This document shows, one piece after another, positions 50,181 to 60,913 of a stretch of 64,000 nucleotides of DNA. Source of the stretch: Entomoplasma ellychniae. Its GTDB lineage: Bacteria; Bacillota_I; Bacilli_A; Mycoplasmatales; Mycoplasmataceae. Under the pieces are notes generated by a model. The model was not told the DNA's origin and searched no databases. It was given only the letters and a program-made list of their open reading frames with translations. Position 1 is the stretch's first letter; each line of letters begins with the position of its first letter. A program made the translations under genes and the position numbers. Where the stretch lies: contig NZ_PHND01000001.1 in assembly GCF_002930155.1 (NCBI RefSeq), positions 496,001 through 560,000 of the forward strand, in the 5' to 3' direction.

Positions 50181-51146
50181 ATGAAAAATAAAAAAGTTGG
50201 TATAGTTTTAGAAGAAAATTATACAAGAATTATTTCATCAATTAGCGGTAAAGTTTATGACAACTCATCAGTTGTTTGTTGAAATAACTTAACAAGAGAA
50301 ATTGTTTTAGTTGGTAAAGATGTAGAAAATGCAATTGGTAGATTAGATGATCCGTTAGTTGTTATTAGGTTACTAAAAAATTATGCAGTTCAAGATTTTG
50401 AAGTTTTTAAAGCTTATTTAAAAATTCTTGTTGAGGATTTTTTTAATGTTTTTAAAAATGCTGAAGTTGTAGTTTCTTCTCCGAGTTCTGATTTAGATTT
50501 TATTAGAGATTTTATATATAACATTTTAAAAGTTGAGGGTGGGGCTTCATCTGTTGAGTTTGTATCAAAAACACTCTTATCAGCAATAGGTTCAAATGCT
50601 AATGTAAATGATGAGTATGGGGTTTTAATATTAGACATTGGATACTCATGTTCAAAAGTTGCATTAATCATTAACGGTAAAATTGAAAAAAGTGGGGTAA
50701 CAATTGCTGGGGAAAAAGAACTTGATGATAACATAATTCAATTTATAAAGGAACAATATCAATTAGTTATTAATGATGAAACAGTTGAAAAGATTAAGTG
50801 ATCAATTGGAACAATTATTAAATTAAGAGACGAATTAGAATTAAGCATTTTTGGTAGAGACTTAATAACAAATGATCGCAGAGTTATTGTTTGTGCTAGT
50901 GCTGAAATTAAAAAACTATTTATCAGATTATTTACAAATTATAAAACACTTATAACAAACGTTCTTGAATCGTCATCTCCAATTATTAGAAGTAGTGTTA
51001 TTAAAAATGGTTTATTTGTTTCTGGTGATTTAGCTGGAATTATTGGTGTTAAAGATTTCTTTGAAGATTTTTTTAATTTCCCAGTAACAATTTCTAAGAA
51101 AAAAGGTTATTCAGCAATTGAAGGTGCAATAAAATATAATAAATAA
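50181..51146 (+). CDS. MreB/actin-like protein with degenerate nucleotide site
   Basis: A 321-residue (324 if started at 50172) MreB homologue. Diagnostic stretches align along the whole length: SSVVCWNNLTREIVLVGKDV, AIGR, IRLLKNYAVQDFEV, SGVTIAGEKELDDNIIQFI, the IGTI helix, IFGRDLIT and the final glycine-rich block GLFVSGDLAGIIGV. The ATP-binding motifs are lost. Phosphate-1 DLGTANT is replaced by LEENYT (about 10-15), phosphate-2 DIGGGT is DIGYSC (152-157), and the catalytic Glu of IEEPFAAAIG is not kept (SKTLLSAIG, 129-137). It probably does not hydrolyse ATP. Plus-strand gene inside a minus-strand block, with its own terminator. Confidence 0.8.
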
Positions 51147-51173
51147 AAGACCTTCCATTTTGAAAGGTCTTTT
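51145..51173. terminator. Bidirectional terminator between MreB-like gene and dnaN
   Basis: Stem AAAAGACCTT/AAGGTCTTTT with a 9-base loop, ending both convergent genes. Confidence 0.85.
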
Positions 51174-52281
51174 ATGCTCTTGGTAAAATGATTTGTTTTA
51201 ATTTTGGTTCTTCTTCAGAAGAAATAACAGCCATTCTTGAAGGTAATGAAAATTTAATTTCTAAATCTTCACAATCAAATGTTTTAATTGCTTCTAAAAT
51301 AAATCTTGTATTAAATTTAACTTCTTCAATTTCTTCACCGCCAAACTCAAAATCATTAAAAGTTTCTTCATATTTAACTGAATCAACTGTTGTTTTAAGT
51401 GTTATCTCATTTTTTTTAATGTTTAAATTTATTGTGGGGTCTGATGATTCAAAAGGTAATTCAAATCTGTTTAGCAACTTTAATATTTTTTTTGTTTTGA
51501 CTTTTATTGATGTTCCAAAAACAGATGGGAAAGCAGACTCAACATCAGGGTAATTACCATCGACTAAAATTGATTGAAAAGTTTTGTTATCAAAAACAAA
51601 AGTTGTGTAGTTATCAAAAACAACAATTTTTAATTTTTTTACATTCTCAATCAACTTTATTAATTCTGTTAATGTTTTGTGGGGAATTATTATATTTATT
51701 TTTTCACCCTGAGTATTGATTGGTATTTTCTTTAAAGATATTTTAAATAAATCTGTTGCAGAAAAAACAATTGAATCTTCTTTTGTCTTTAAATTTAAAC
51801 CAGTTAGTACAGTTCTTTCTTTATAAGGGTTTATTGAATTAATTAATTGATTAATTGTGTTTTTAAACTCTACTGGTGAAAGTGTTATTTCAAGTCCGTT
51901 TTCAACAAAACCAAGTAATGGAAAGTCTTCTGGATCTAGTAAACCAATTTTTAAAGATGACTTTTCTGTAATTATTTCTAATTCACTTTCTTCAAAAACA
52001 CTCAATTTAATAAATTGATTTTCAAGTTTTCTCAAAGTATCAATTATAAATTTTGGCTTGACCAATATAGTTCCAGGGGTTATAATTTCAAGATCTGAAT
52101 TTTGTTTATATAATTCAACTTTAAAACTTGTTGAATTATTTGTCGAAATAATTGTTAGTTTATCTACACCAACTTCTATTAAAACACCCGTTGTAGCTGG
52201 AGACAAACTTTTTGGATCAATAATTTTACTAGCACTGTTAATACCATCTAAAAAAGCTTGTCTGTTAATTTTAATATTCAT
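51172..52281 (-). CDS. dnaN: DNA polymerase III beta sliding clamp
   Basis: A 369-residue clamp of the three-domain DnaN family. Typical stretches: FLDGINSASKIIDPKSLSP, the domain 2 NPYKERTVLTGLNL (usual form E-x-R-x-x-L-x-G-V), and ESAFPSVFG. The C-terminal KLKQIILPRA matches the family ending (MPMRL/LPVR type) that lines the peptide pocket. It follows dnaA by about 200 bases and is transcribed in the same direction. Confidence 0.96.
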   Translation of the reverse strand: MNIKINRQAFLDGINSASKIIDPKSLSPATTGVLIEVGVDKLTIISTNNSTSFKVELYKQNSDLEIITPGTILVKPKFIIDTLRKLENQFIKLSVFEESELEIITEKSSLKIGLLDPEDFPLLGFVENGLEITLSPVEFKNTINQLINSINPYKERTVLTGLNLKTKEDSIVFSATDLFKISLKKIPINTQGEKINIIIPHKTLTELIKLIENVKKLKIVVFDNYTTFVFDNKTFQSILVDGNYPDVESAFPSVFGTSIKVKTKKILKLLNRFELPFESSDPTINLNIKKNEITLKTTVDSVKYEETFNDFEFGGEEIEEVKFNTRFILEAIKTFDCEDLEIKFSLPSRMAVISSEEEPKLKQIILPRA

Positions 52282-52480
52282 AAATATCTCCCAATCTAAA
52301 ACTTTTATTATTATCTCACATAAATGAGATTAATCACACATGTATTATTTCTATTTACTTAATTACTGATTTCTAAATATTTTTATTATGCTGTTGTTTT
52401 GTGGAAAAGTTTTAAAAACTTAAATATAAGAAGTCAATTTAGAAAAATAATAAACAAAAACATTTCCAATAAAACCCACA
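52282..52480. other. dnaA-dnaN intergenic region with a DnaA box
   Basis: 199 bases with no open frame. Holds TGTGGAAAA at 52400-52408 (minus-strand box TTTTCCACA) and a 6-bp hairpin ATCTCA/TGAGAT at 52313-52330. A second origin-proximal box cluster downstream of dnaA is usual in Firmicutes. Confidence 0.55.
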
Positions 52481-53803
52481 CTATTTCATTATTTCATTTT
52501 TTCAAGTATCAATTAATTTTTTAAACTTTTTGTCTTCGTAAATGTTTTTTTCAATCTTTGATATAGCACTTAACACTGTGCTATGATCTCTACCACCAAA
52601 TTCCGAACCAATTTGAGTAGAAGTGTGATTTAATAGTATTTTAACAAAGAACATAGCTACATGTCTTGCGTCCTTAATAGCGGTCGTTCTAGCTTTTCCA
52701 TCAATTGCTTTAACACTTACACCAAACTTGTCACCAATAACCTCTTTTATTCTTTTAACATTTAATTTACCCAAATTCGATGAAGGAATGTCTCTAAAAA
52801 AATCAACAACTTCATCCAATGTTATTTTACTATCAACAGGATTACTCATAACTAATAATTCTAATCTGTTAACTAAACTTTTCAACTTCCTTGCATCTCC
52901 ACCGAAATTATTGGCCAAAAATTTAATAGCAGCAGGCTCAACACCTCTTTTTAATCTGAATTCGCCAATTCTAAGTTTTAAAATATCTTCAGCAGTTTGA
53001 GGATCTAAAGTTTCAACACAAACTGACAAACCAGAATTAAATCTAGTTATCATCCTTCTTTCAAAACCATTTAAAGATTCAGGGTTCTTATCACTAGAAA
53101 AAGCTAGCTTTTTCCCGTTTTCCAAAAAATTGTTAATTATAAAAAACAAAAACTCATTAGTTTTATCTCTTTTTGTTAAGAAGTGAACATCATCAATAAT
53201 AAAAACATCATTTTTTAAAATGTCATTTTTAAACTTTTCAATATCTACATCTCCACTATTCAAAACACTTACAACCTGAGAAGTAAACTCATCAGCTTTT
53301 AAATATAAAACTTTATTATTTGTAGATTTGTCTTTAATAAAATTAGTTATTGATTCTAATAAGTGTGTTTTACCCAAACCAGAATCTCCATAAATGAACA
53401 ATGGGTTAAAAACAGAATTATCTACACTTTCAGAAAAATATTTAGCAGCAATAAAAGCTTGTTGATTGCTTTTACCAATAACAAAATTTTCAAATAATTG
53501 ACCACTTTTAATAAAAGATAAATCATTTTGTGCTTCGTGTTCAATTTTTGGTAAATTCTTTGTAGAAAAAAACAACAACTCAAAATCACCATTTATATAT
53601 GTGGATAAAAAAGTTTTTATTTGACCACTTATTTGATTTAAAAAAGATAAAGCTAAAGTAGATTTTGCTTCAATTATAAATTCTTTGGAATTTTTTTTAT
53701 AAAGGTTAGTAAATGGCAAAAACTCATTTTTAATTTCTTGATCAACAGTTTTATCTAAATACAACTCTGACAATACTTTTTGTCAAACAACACTCAATTC
53801 CAT
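52481..53803 (-). CDS. dnaA: Chromosomal replication initiator DnaA
   Basis: A 440-residue AAA+ initiator. Domain I is followed by Walker A GDSGLGKTHLLE near residue 139 and Walker B FIIDDVHFLT near 201. The DNA-binding domain IV has the signature DARHVAMFFVK and GGRDHSTVLSAISKIE. The start MELSVVWQKV was chosen because the Trp is TGA and the ATG follows AAAGGTTTGTTTTT. The last six residues (WKNEIMK) lie beyond another TGA. A perfect DnaA box on the minus strand lies inside the gene (53600-53608). Confidence 0.97.
53600..53608 (-). promoter_or_regulatory. Perfect DnaA box inside dnaA
   Basis: TGTGGATAA on the plus strand is TTATCCACA on the minus strand, an exact match to the consensus. It lies within the dnaA coding region. 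Confidence 0.55.
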
Positions 53804-54104
53804 AAAAACAAACCTTTCAATTTCATATATGATTTAAACACAAAAAAATAATAGTTATCAACAATAAAAATAAAAAATAACCTTACTTAAATAAACCCAC
53901 ATATAAAATGATTACACAAATGCTTAAAACATAATGCAAAAGGTTTTTTTCCACTTTTCCACAATAAATAAAAAATATTTAATTTATAAAAAAATAGGTA
54001 CGCTAATAAATAAAAAAATACAAATAAAAGCAACATTTTTGTAAAACTTCATATTATAATTATTTAAGTTATCCAAGAAAAAGAGCAGAAGGGGGTTTGT
54101 GAAT
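53804..54104. other. Replication origin region (oriC) between dnaA and rpmH
   Basis: 301 bases of extremely AT-rich non-coding DNA between divergent dnaA and rpmH, the classic mollicute oriC location. DnaA-box-like sites: TTATCAACA (53855-53863), TTTTCCACT (53947-53955), TTTTCCACA (53955-53963) and TTATCCAAG (54069-54077). Homopolymeric A/T blocks between them could serve as the unwinding element. A TATAAT at 54055-54060 probably drives rpmH. Confidence 0.85.
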
Positions 54105-54239
54105 ATGAAAAGAACTTGACAACCATCAAAAATCAAACACTCACGTGTACATGGTTTTAGAGCAAGAATGGCAACAAAAAACGGTAGAAAAATTATAAAA
54201 GCACGTAGAGCAAAAGGTAGAGCGAAATTAACAGCTTAG
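54105..54239 (+). CDS. rpmH: Ribosomal protein L34
   Basis: A 44-residue basic protein, [19 protein letters not shown] at the N-terminus, [16 protein letters not shown] at the C-terminus, an exact L34 pattern. The Trp is TGA. A ribosome site AGAAGGGGGTTTGTGAAT precedes the ATG. First gene of the rpmH-rnpA-yidC operon next to the origin. Confidence 0.97.
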
Positions 54240-54267
54240 TTTCCGCTTTATTTTTTATTTAATAAAT

Positions 54268-54597
54268 ATGAAAAACAAAAAAATAATAAAAAAAAATCAT
54301 GAATTTCAAACCATTATTGGTAAAAATAAATCATTTAAAAATTCTACATTTGTAATTTATTATTCTAAAAATAAAGAATTAAATTTTAGGTATGGAATAA
54401 GCGTTGGAACTAAAATAGGTAACGCAGTGCTTAGAAATAAAATAAAAAGAAAAATTAGGTCAATAGTGTTTGATATAATTAAAAACGATTTTAATGCTCC
54501 TTTTGATATAATTATAATAGCTAGAAAAAACTTACTTTATAAAACTTTTGAAGAAGTTTCTAAAGATCTTACAAATCTTATAAAATCAGTTAAATAG
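54268..54597 (+). CDS. rnpA: Ribonuclease P protein component
   Basis: A 109-residue basic protein that assists RNase P RNA in tRNA 5' maturation. The family motif is RNKIKRKIRSIVFD, and the N-terminal beta-sheet has FRYGISVGTKIGNAVLRN. No clear ribosome site precedes the ATG, so translation may be coupled to rpmH. Standard position between rpmH and yidC. Confidence 0.95.
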   Translation: MKNKKIIKKNHEFQTIIGKNKSFKNSTFVIYYSKNKELNFRYGISVGTKIGNAVLRNKIKRKIRSIVFDIIKNDFNAPFDIIIIARKNLLYKTFEEVSKDLTNLIKSVK

Positions 54598-54619
54598 AAA
54601 TCATACAGGGGGTTCTATC

Positions 54620-55870
54620 ATGTATAATAATGAACAGTTTATGCTTTTTGCAAAAGATGCAAGAGTTTTATCTTATTTGAGTAAAAATCAAACATTAAAT
54701 ACAAAAAGAACTTTTTCTGAAAAAATGAAAGACCCTGATTATAGAAAAAGATGAATTAAATTAATATGGAGATGAGTTAAAATATTAACATTTTTATTTA
54801 TCATTGTATCAATGCTTTGAGGTTGTGTGCAAATGTATCAGTCACCATATGCAATTCAAGACGTTACAGATTTAACAGGTAGAAAAGTTTTTTCTGCTGG
54901 TATTTCTTTTGAAATAGTAACATCAATTTTTGGCGAACACACGTCACAAAACTGGTGAAACATAATTACTGGTAATATGGACGGACAACAATATGCATAC
55001 AACGTCATAGGAAGTTGAGGAGAAGCTTTCTCAAAAACTAAATCACCATTTTATGGTTTCTTTGTATACCCTATTGCATTATTGCTTAATTCTTTAATTT
55101 ATATGATGTCTAGTTCGCTTAATCCAGAATTAAATGAAACACGTTATGGTATTGCTGTTATATTTGCAATGTTATTCACTGTTATAATAATTAAATCTTT
55201 TACACTTATATTCACTTGAAAATCTCAAGTTAATCAAGATTTACAACAAAGAGTACAACTTAAAACAGCAGATATTACAGCAAAGTATAAGGGTGACAAA
55301 TCTCAAGAAGCTAAACAAAAACAACAAAGAGAAATAAATGCAATTTATAAAAAAGAGGGTTTTTCCCCTTTTAGTGCAATGGCTGGTGCTGTTATAACGA
55401 TGCCATTCTTATTTGCCACATATGCGATTGTTAGATCTACAAGATCTTTAAAAGTTGCATCAGTTGGTTTAATATCTCTTATTGATAAACCTTGATCACA
55501 AATTCAACAAGGTGAGTATATTTATATTTTAATAATTGCAATATATTTACCTTTACAAATTTTTTCAATGTTGCTACCATTAATTTTACAATCAATAAAA
55601 CAACCTTCTTCAACATTGACAGTAGCACAAAAAAAATCTAGAAAAAAACAATATTTAATTCAAGGTGTTTTTGCTTTAACATTTATTATAATTATTATTT
55701 CTGTAGCATCTGGTGTTGCAATTTATTGAATATTCTCATCAACATTCCAAATTTGTCAAACACTAGGATTCTTTTTTTATAATAAAAAGAAAGCAAATAA
55801 TTCTAGTCAAGAAATAAATAGAAGAAGAAAACAACAAAAAAATAGGAAAATTAAAACAAACAACATTTAA
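54620..55870 (+). CDS. yidC: Membrane protein insertase YidC/OxaA
   Basis: A 416-residue insertase. An N-terminal span near residues 54-73 contains SMLWGC, which could be a lipoprotein-type site. The conserved core has FTWKSQVNQD, INAIYKKEGFSPFSAMAGAV and ITMPFLFATYAIVR, followed by the last spans and a Lys/Arg/Gln-rich tail. It works with the SRP RNA encoded just downstream. Many Trp are TGA, and one TGG occurs. Confidence 0.95.
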
Positions 55871-55881
55871 TATAAATGTTA

Positions 55882-55887
55882 TATAAT
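55882..55887 (+). promoter_or_regulatory. -10 box for the SRP RNA gene
   Basis: TATAAT six to ten bases before the predicted 5' end of the SRP RNA. The -35 box is not clear. Confidence 0.55.
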
Positions 55888-55893
55888 TAAATA

Positions 55894-55975
55894 TGCCATG
55901 ATAAAGATAACGCTTGAATGAGTCAGGACCGGAAGGTAGCAGCTATAAGAGAATGTGTCTTGTATCATGGTTTTT
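55894..55975 (+). ncRNA. ffs: Signal recognition particle RNA (4.5S-type)
   Basis: A short SRP RNA of about 80 bases. The conserved Ffh-binding loop is present (GTCAGGACCGGAAGGTAGCAGC, split here as GTCAGGACC and GGAAGGTAGCAGC, starting near 55922). The ends pair as CCATGATA (55896-55903) with TATCATGG (55963-55970), followed by TTTTTATTTT as terminator. It lacks the Alu domain, as in mollicutes. It lies directly ahead of tadA and after yidC. Confidence 0.93.
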
Positions 55976-55992
55976 ATTTTGAAAGGATTAAT

Positions 55993-56430
55993 ATGTTTAA
56001 AGATTCAATATTAAAAACTCAAATATGTTTACTAACTAATGATGTACCAGTTTATTCTTGTATATTTGAAAATAACACAATAATAAGTGAAGGGGTAAAT
56101 AACAAAGAGAAAGAATTAAAAGTGTCAGGGCATGCAGAAATTAATGCAATAAATAAAGCTTTTAAATTACTTAAAACAACGAACCTTAAAAAATATAATC
56201 TTTATACAACTTTAGAACCTTGTGAGATGTGTTATCAAGCTATTAAACAGGCCAAAATAAATAAAGTTTATTATTTACTAGAAAACGAAAAGTTTGGTTA
56301 TAAATCTAAATTGTCAATTAACGAAAAGTTGTTAAATTTAATTAAAATTGAAAATGAATTTCAAAAAGAAACTTACTCCAAAATACTAAATAATTTTTTT
56401 CAAAAAAATAGACAAAAAAATAACAATTAA
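55993..56430 (+). CDS. tadA: tRNA adenosine(34) deaminase
   Basis: A 145-residue deaminase that makes inosine at position 34 of tRNA-Arg(ACG). Zinc ligands are visible in GHAEINAI and LEPCEMCYQAI. The start is the ATG after GAAAGGATTAAT; a frame that extends upstream enters the SRP RNA and is rejected. The C-terminus is Asn/Lys-rich. Confidence 0.9.
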   Translation: MFKDSILKTQICLLTNDVPVYSCIFENNTIISEGVNNKEKELKVSGHAEINAINKAFKLLKTTNLKKYNLYTTLEPCEMCYQAIKQAKINKVYYLLENEKFGYKSKLSINEKLLNLIKIENEFQKETYSKILNNFFQKNRQKNNN

Positions 56431-56438
56431 AATTGTTA
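56421..56438. terminator. Hairpin between tadA and the next convergent gene
   Basis: TAACAATT-AA-AATTGTTA, with T-run on the plus strand further on; ends tadA and possibly the minus-strand gene. Confidence 0.55.
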
Positions 56439-56441
56439 AAA

Positions 56442-57206
56442 TTAATTTTTTTTAAACTTTTTAAAAGCTCTTTTGTTCACTATTAATGAATTTTTAAAAC
56501 TTAAATATTCAAATAAACCGCTAAATAGATAAGTTGCAAAAATAGCAGCAAGCATTAAACCATACATTTGAATAAAACTTGTTTTATAAGGATCCATTTG
56601 CTCATACGGAAAAGGTCTAAGTGATGTATTATAATCCATGTATTTTTTAATGTAAATCACTCTTATTATTAAATATGCACCATAAAACAGTTCTAAAATG
56701 TTGTTTTTTCAAGCGTGATTTACCATGTAATTTCTCAAACTTAAATCAGGTCTTTGTTCTCTAAAACAAAAATAATAGATTATTATAATAAATGGACAAA
56801 TTCAATGTTCTACAACAGACTTAGTAGTGTTATATCAATTTGTAAAACCAACAATAGTATCTCTTGCTATAAACATTGTTCCTGTAAATATTATCATTGA
56901 AACAAAATTGTAAGTTAAGACCATTGTTTCAGTATTTTTAGATTCAGCTCAAGATACTTTTTTATCAGTTTTTATGTAATTAATTAATTTAATAAACCCT
57001 CAAGAAGATGTAACTAAAGCAGATCAAACAGAAAAGTAAATTGTTTGTTCACAAACTGTTCCAATAAAACCAACTTTTTGGGGTTCAAATTCTTGTTTTA
57101 ATTGAATCCCATAGATTGTATTCATAATGACATCTAATAATATACAAGAAATTGGAGTTATTGCAAGAAATAAAATTATTGAAAACTTTATTTTGTTTAT
57201 TTTCAT
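56442..57206 (-). CDS. Polytopic membrane protein, unknown function
   Basis: A 254-residue protein with about six hydrophobic spans, near residues 8-25, 50-70, 90-110, 133-150, 165-180 and 208-228. A short HWICPFIIIIYYFCFREQRPD segment follows the fourth span. The layout recalls the YwaF/TP0381 integral membrane family, but I could not confirm it. Many Trp are TGA. It starts 51 bases after the mnmE stop, in the same direction. Confidence 0.75.
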
Positions 57207-57256
57207 TTAAACCTCTTCTTTATTTTTTTTCATTTAATAAAATTATATCAATTTTA

Positions 57257-58615
57257 TTATTTACCCAAACAATATTTTTTGAAAATATTGTCAATTATTT
57301 CTTCGTCATATTGTTCACCAACAAGTTCATTTAATAAATTTCAAGCAACATTTAAATCAACATTAACTATATCTATTGGCATACCCTCAAGAATAGAGTT
57401 TAAAGACTTAAGCAATTTATCTTTTATTTGTTCAACCAAATTTATTTGTTCAATATTTATTAAAACTAAATTTTCATTTTTTAATAGTTCTTCATTTAAA
57501 AACATTTTTTCAATGCAATTTATTAAATCATCAACATCATAATTTAATGCATTTGTAAAAATAACATTATTAAATTTTTTTGAAATTTCTGTAATATCTT
57601 TTTTTAAAATTAAATCTTTTTTATTAACAACAATTAAATGTTTTTTATCACCTATTTTTGAAATTAAATCCTTATTGTCTTGGTCATGAATGTTTTCAGC
57701 ATTTACAACTAACAAAATAAAATCAGAATCACTAATAACATTTAAAGACTTTTCAATACCTATTTTTTCAACAATGTCGTTTGTTTTTCTTATACCCGCA
57801 GTGTCTATAAGATCAAGTGTTAAATTTTGAAAATTTATTTGGCCAGTAACAATATCTCTTGTGGTTCCTTCAATGTCTGTAACAATAGCTCTTTCTTCTT
57901 GAATTAAGGCATTTAACAACGAAGATTTTCCAACATTTGTCTTACCAACAATAGCTGTTTTAATTCCATTTGTAATTGAATTAGCTAATTTTGATCTTTT
58001 TAATAATTTATCTACAAATCCATTTATTTTTTTTAAAGAAAGGGTTAATTCATCTATGGAACTTCCCTCAACATCATCATAATCAGGATAATCAATAGAA
58101 ACTTGTATTCTTGAAATAACATCTAATAGTTGGTTTTTAATTTCTAAAACCCCATTATTATAAATGCCCCCCATATTGTTAACACCAATTTTAAGTGCCA
58201 TTTCATTTTTAGCAAAGATTAAATCATTAATGCCTTCTGCTTGAATCAAATCTATTTTGTTATTTAAAAAAGCTCTTTGACTAAATTCACCTTTATTTGC
58301 CATTCTTGCACCCTTCTTAATAATTAATTTAATAATCCTTTGTGTATTTAAAATACCTCCATGACAAGCAATTTCAATAACATCTTCTCCCGTAAAAGAA
58401 TTAGGCGCAACAAAAGAAGTGATGATAACTTCATCAACTAAATCTTTTTCATCATATAACTTTTTAAATAAAACATTTTTTGTTTTATCTATTGGATATT
58501 TTATTAATTTGTTAATTATATCAAATGCTTCATCCCCACTAATTCTAATTAATGCAATGGCTTGATTAGTTAAACTAGTTGTTGGGGCAACTATTGTTTG
58601 GTTTATATTTTTCAT
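57257..58615 (-). CDS. mnmE: tRNA modification GTPase MnmE
   Basis: A 452-residue GTPase that with MnmG modifies U34 of tRNAs. The N-terminal folate domain is followed by the G domain: G1 [14 protein letters not shown] near residue 226, G2 GTTRDIV, G3 DTAGIR, G4 NKKD. The C-terminal catalytic motif CLGK (C-x-G-K) ends the protein, reached only by reading TGA as Trp, so the stop is at 57257. Near the origin, as usual for mnmE, but here transcribed towards it. Confidence 0.96.
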
Positions 58616-58630
58616 AAATCACTTACCTAA

Positions 58631-59896
<1,266 letters not shown>

Positions 59897-59937
59897 AATA
59901 ACCCTTTCTTGCTTTCATTTAAGTATTTTTAAGTTAT

Positions 59938-59943
59938 TATAAT
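59938..59943 (+). promoter_or_regulatory. Likely -10 box for hslO
   Basis: TATAAT with TTCATT 18 bases upstream, in the 79-base divergent serS/hslO gap; 33 bases before the hslO ATG. Confidence 0.55.
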
Positions 59944-59975
59944 ATTACATTAAAAATAATATAAAAAGGGCAAAC

Positions 59976-60833
59976 ATGGATTTACAAATTAGAGCGATAA
60001 GCAACAAACACAACGCAAAAATATCAATAGTAGATATTTCAGATTCAATTAATAAAATTTGTGATTTACAACAATCTTCACCAATAGTAAATATTTGTTT
60101 AGCAAAATTTACCATTAATAATACACTGGTTGCTATAGATAATAAAGATAATAACAAAATATCAACAGCATATTCTACTGATGAGGGTGTTATTAAAAGA
60201 ATGATTACAGAGTTTGAAGATAACAAAATAAGATCAACAAGTAAAGTAAAACACTTTGAAATGTGTGAAACTACTGAGGACATAAATCCCTTGGATTTAA
60301 TGCTAGGTAAAACTGGAGAAATTTATTACTCAAGAGATATGGGTTTAAAAGCACCATATATTTCATCAATTAAAACAAAAGGTTCAAATATGGATTCTAT
60401 TTTTATGCAGTTTTTGAAAAAAAGTAGTCAAATAACTTCTTTGATAGCCACAGATGTTACTTTTAATAATAGTTTTAAAATCGATAAAGCTGTAGGTATT
60501 TTAATTCAGTTGTTACCTGAACACACTCAAGAAAATATTGAAATGTTAGAAAATAAAATTGGTAATACAAAATATTTAACTGATGTTTTAGTTAAATCAA
60601 CAAATTATTATGAAGTTATAAAAGACATTTTTGAAGATGCTCAAGTTTTGTCAACAAGTCAAATAATTTTTGAGTGTAATTGCAATTATGAAAAAATTTT
60701 TAATCTAGCAAAACTCTTAGAAAAAAAAGAATTATTAGAGTTAATTAATAACAAAGAAAATGTTTATATTAATTGTGATTTTTGCAATAAAGACTACACT
60801 ATAAAGTACACAGAATTAAACAAATTGATTTAA
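59976..60833 (+). CDS. hslO: Redox-regulated chaperone Hsp33
   Basis: A 285-residue holdase activated by oxidation. The zinc-thiolate switch is present: ECNCNYEK and INCDFCNKDY near the C-terminus (C-x-C and C-x2-C). The N-terminal domain has the family sequence GLKAPYISSI and VGILIQLLPE. A ribosome site AAAAAGGGCAAAC precedes the ATG. Its presence suggests the organism faces oxidative stress. Divergent from serS. Confidence 0.95.
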   Translation: MDLQIRAISNKHNAKISIVDISDSINKICDLQQSSPIVNICLAKFTINNTLVAIDNKDNNKISTAYSTDEGVIKRMITEFEDNKIRSTSKVKHFEMCETTEDINPLDLMLGKTGEIYYSRDMGLKAPYISSIKTKGSNMDSIFMQFLKKSSQITSLIATDVTFNNSFKIDKAVGILIQLLPEHTQENIEMLENKIGNTKYLTDVLVKSTNYYEVIKDIFEDAQVLSTSQIIFECNCNYEKIFNLAKLLEKKELLELINNKENVYINCDFCNKDYTIKYTELNKLI

Positions 60834-60849
60834 TACAAAAATGCTATGA

Positions 60850-60855
60850 TATAAT
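60850..60855 (+). promoter_or_regulatory. Likely -10 box for the ABC ATPase gene
   Basis: TATAAT with TTGATT upstream at 60825-60830; the spacing (19) is long, so the pair is only tentative. Confidence 0.4.
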
Positions 60856-60913
60856 TTTATTGATATTGTTTTAACTAAAGTAATTAATATGACTTGAAAG
60901 AAAAGAGAAAATT

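Noticed and set aside
55918-55992. An N-terminal extension of the tadA reading frame upstream of 55993
   Set aside because: It lies within the SRP RNA gene, whose conserved loop and terminal stem are clear, and the ATG at 55993 has a proper ribosome site and matches the family N-terminus.
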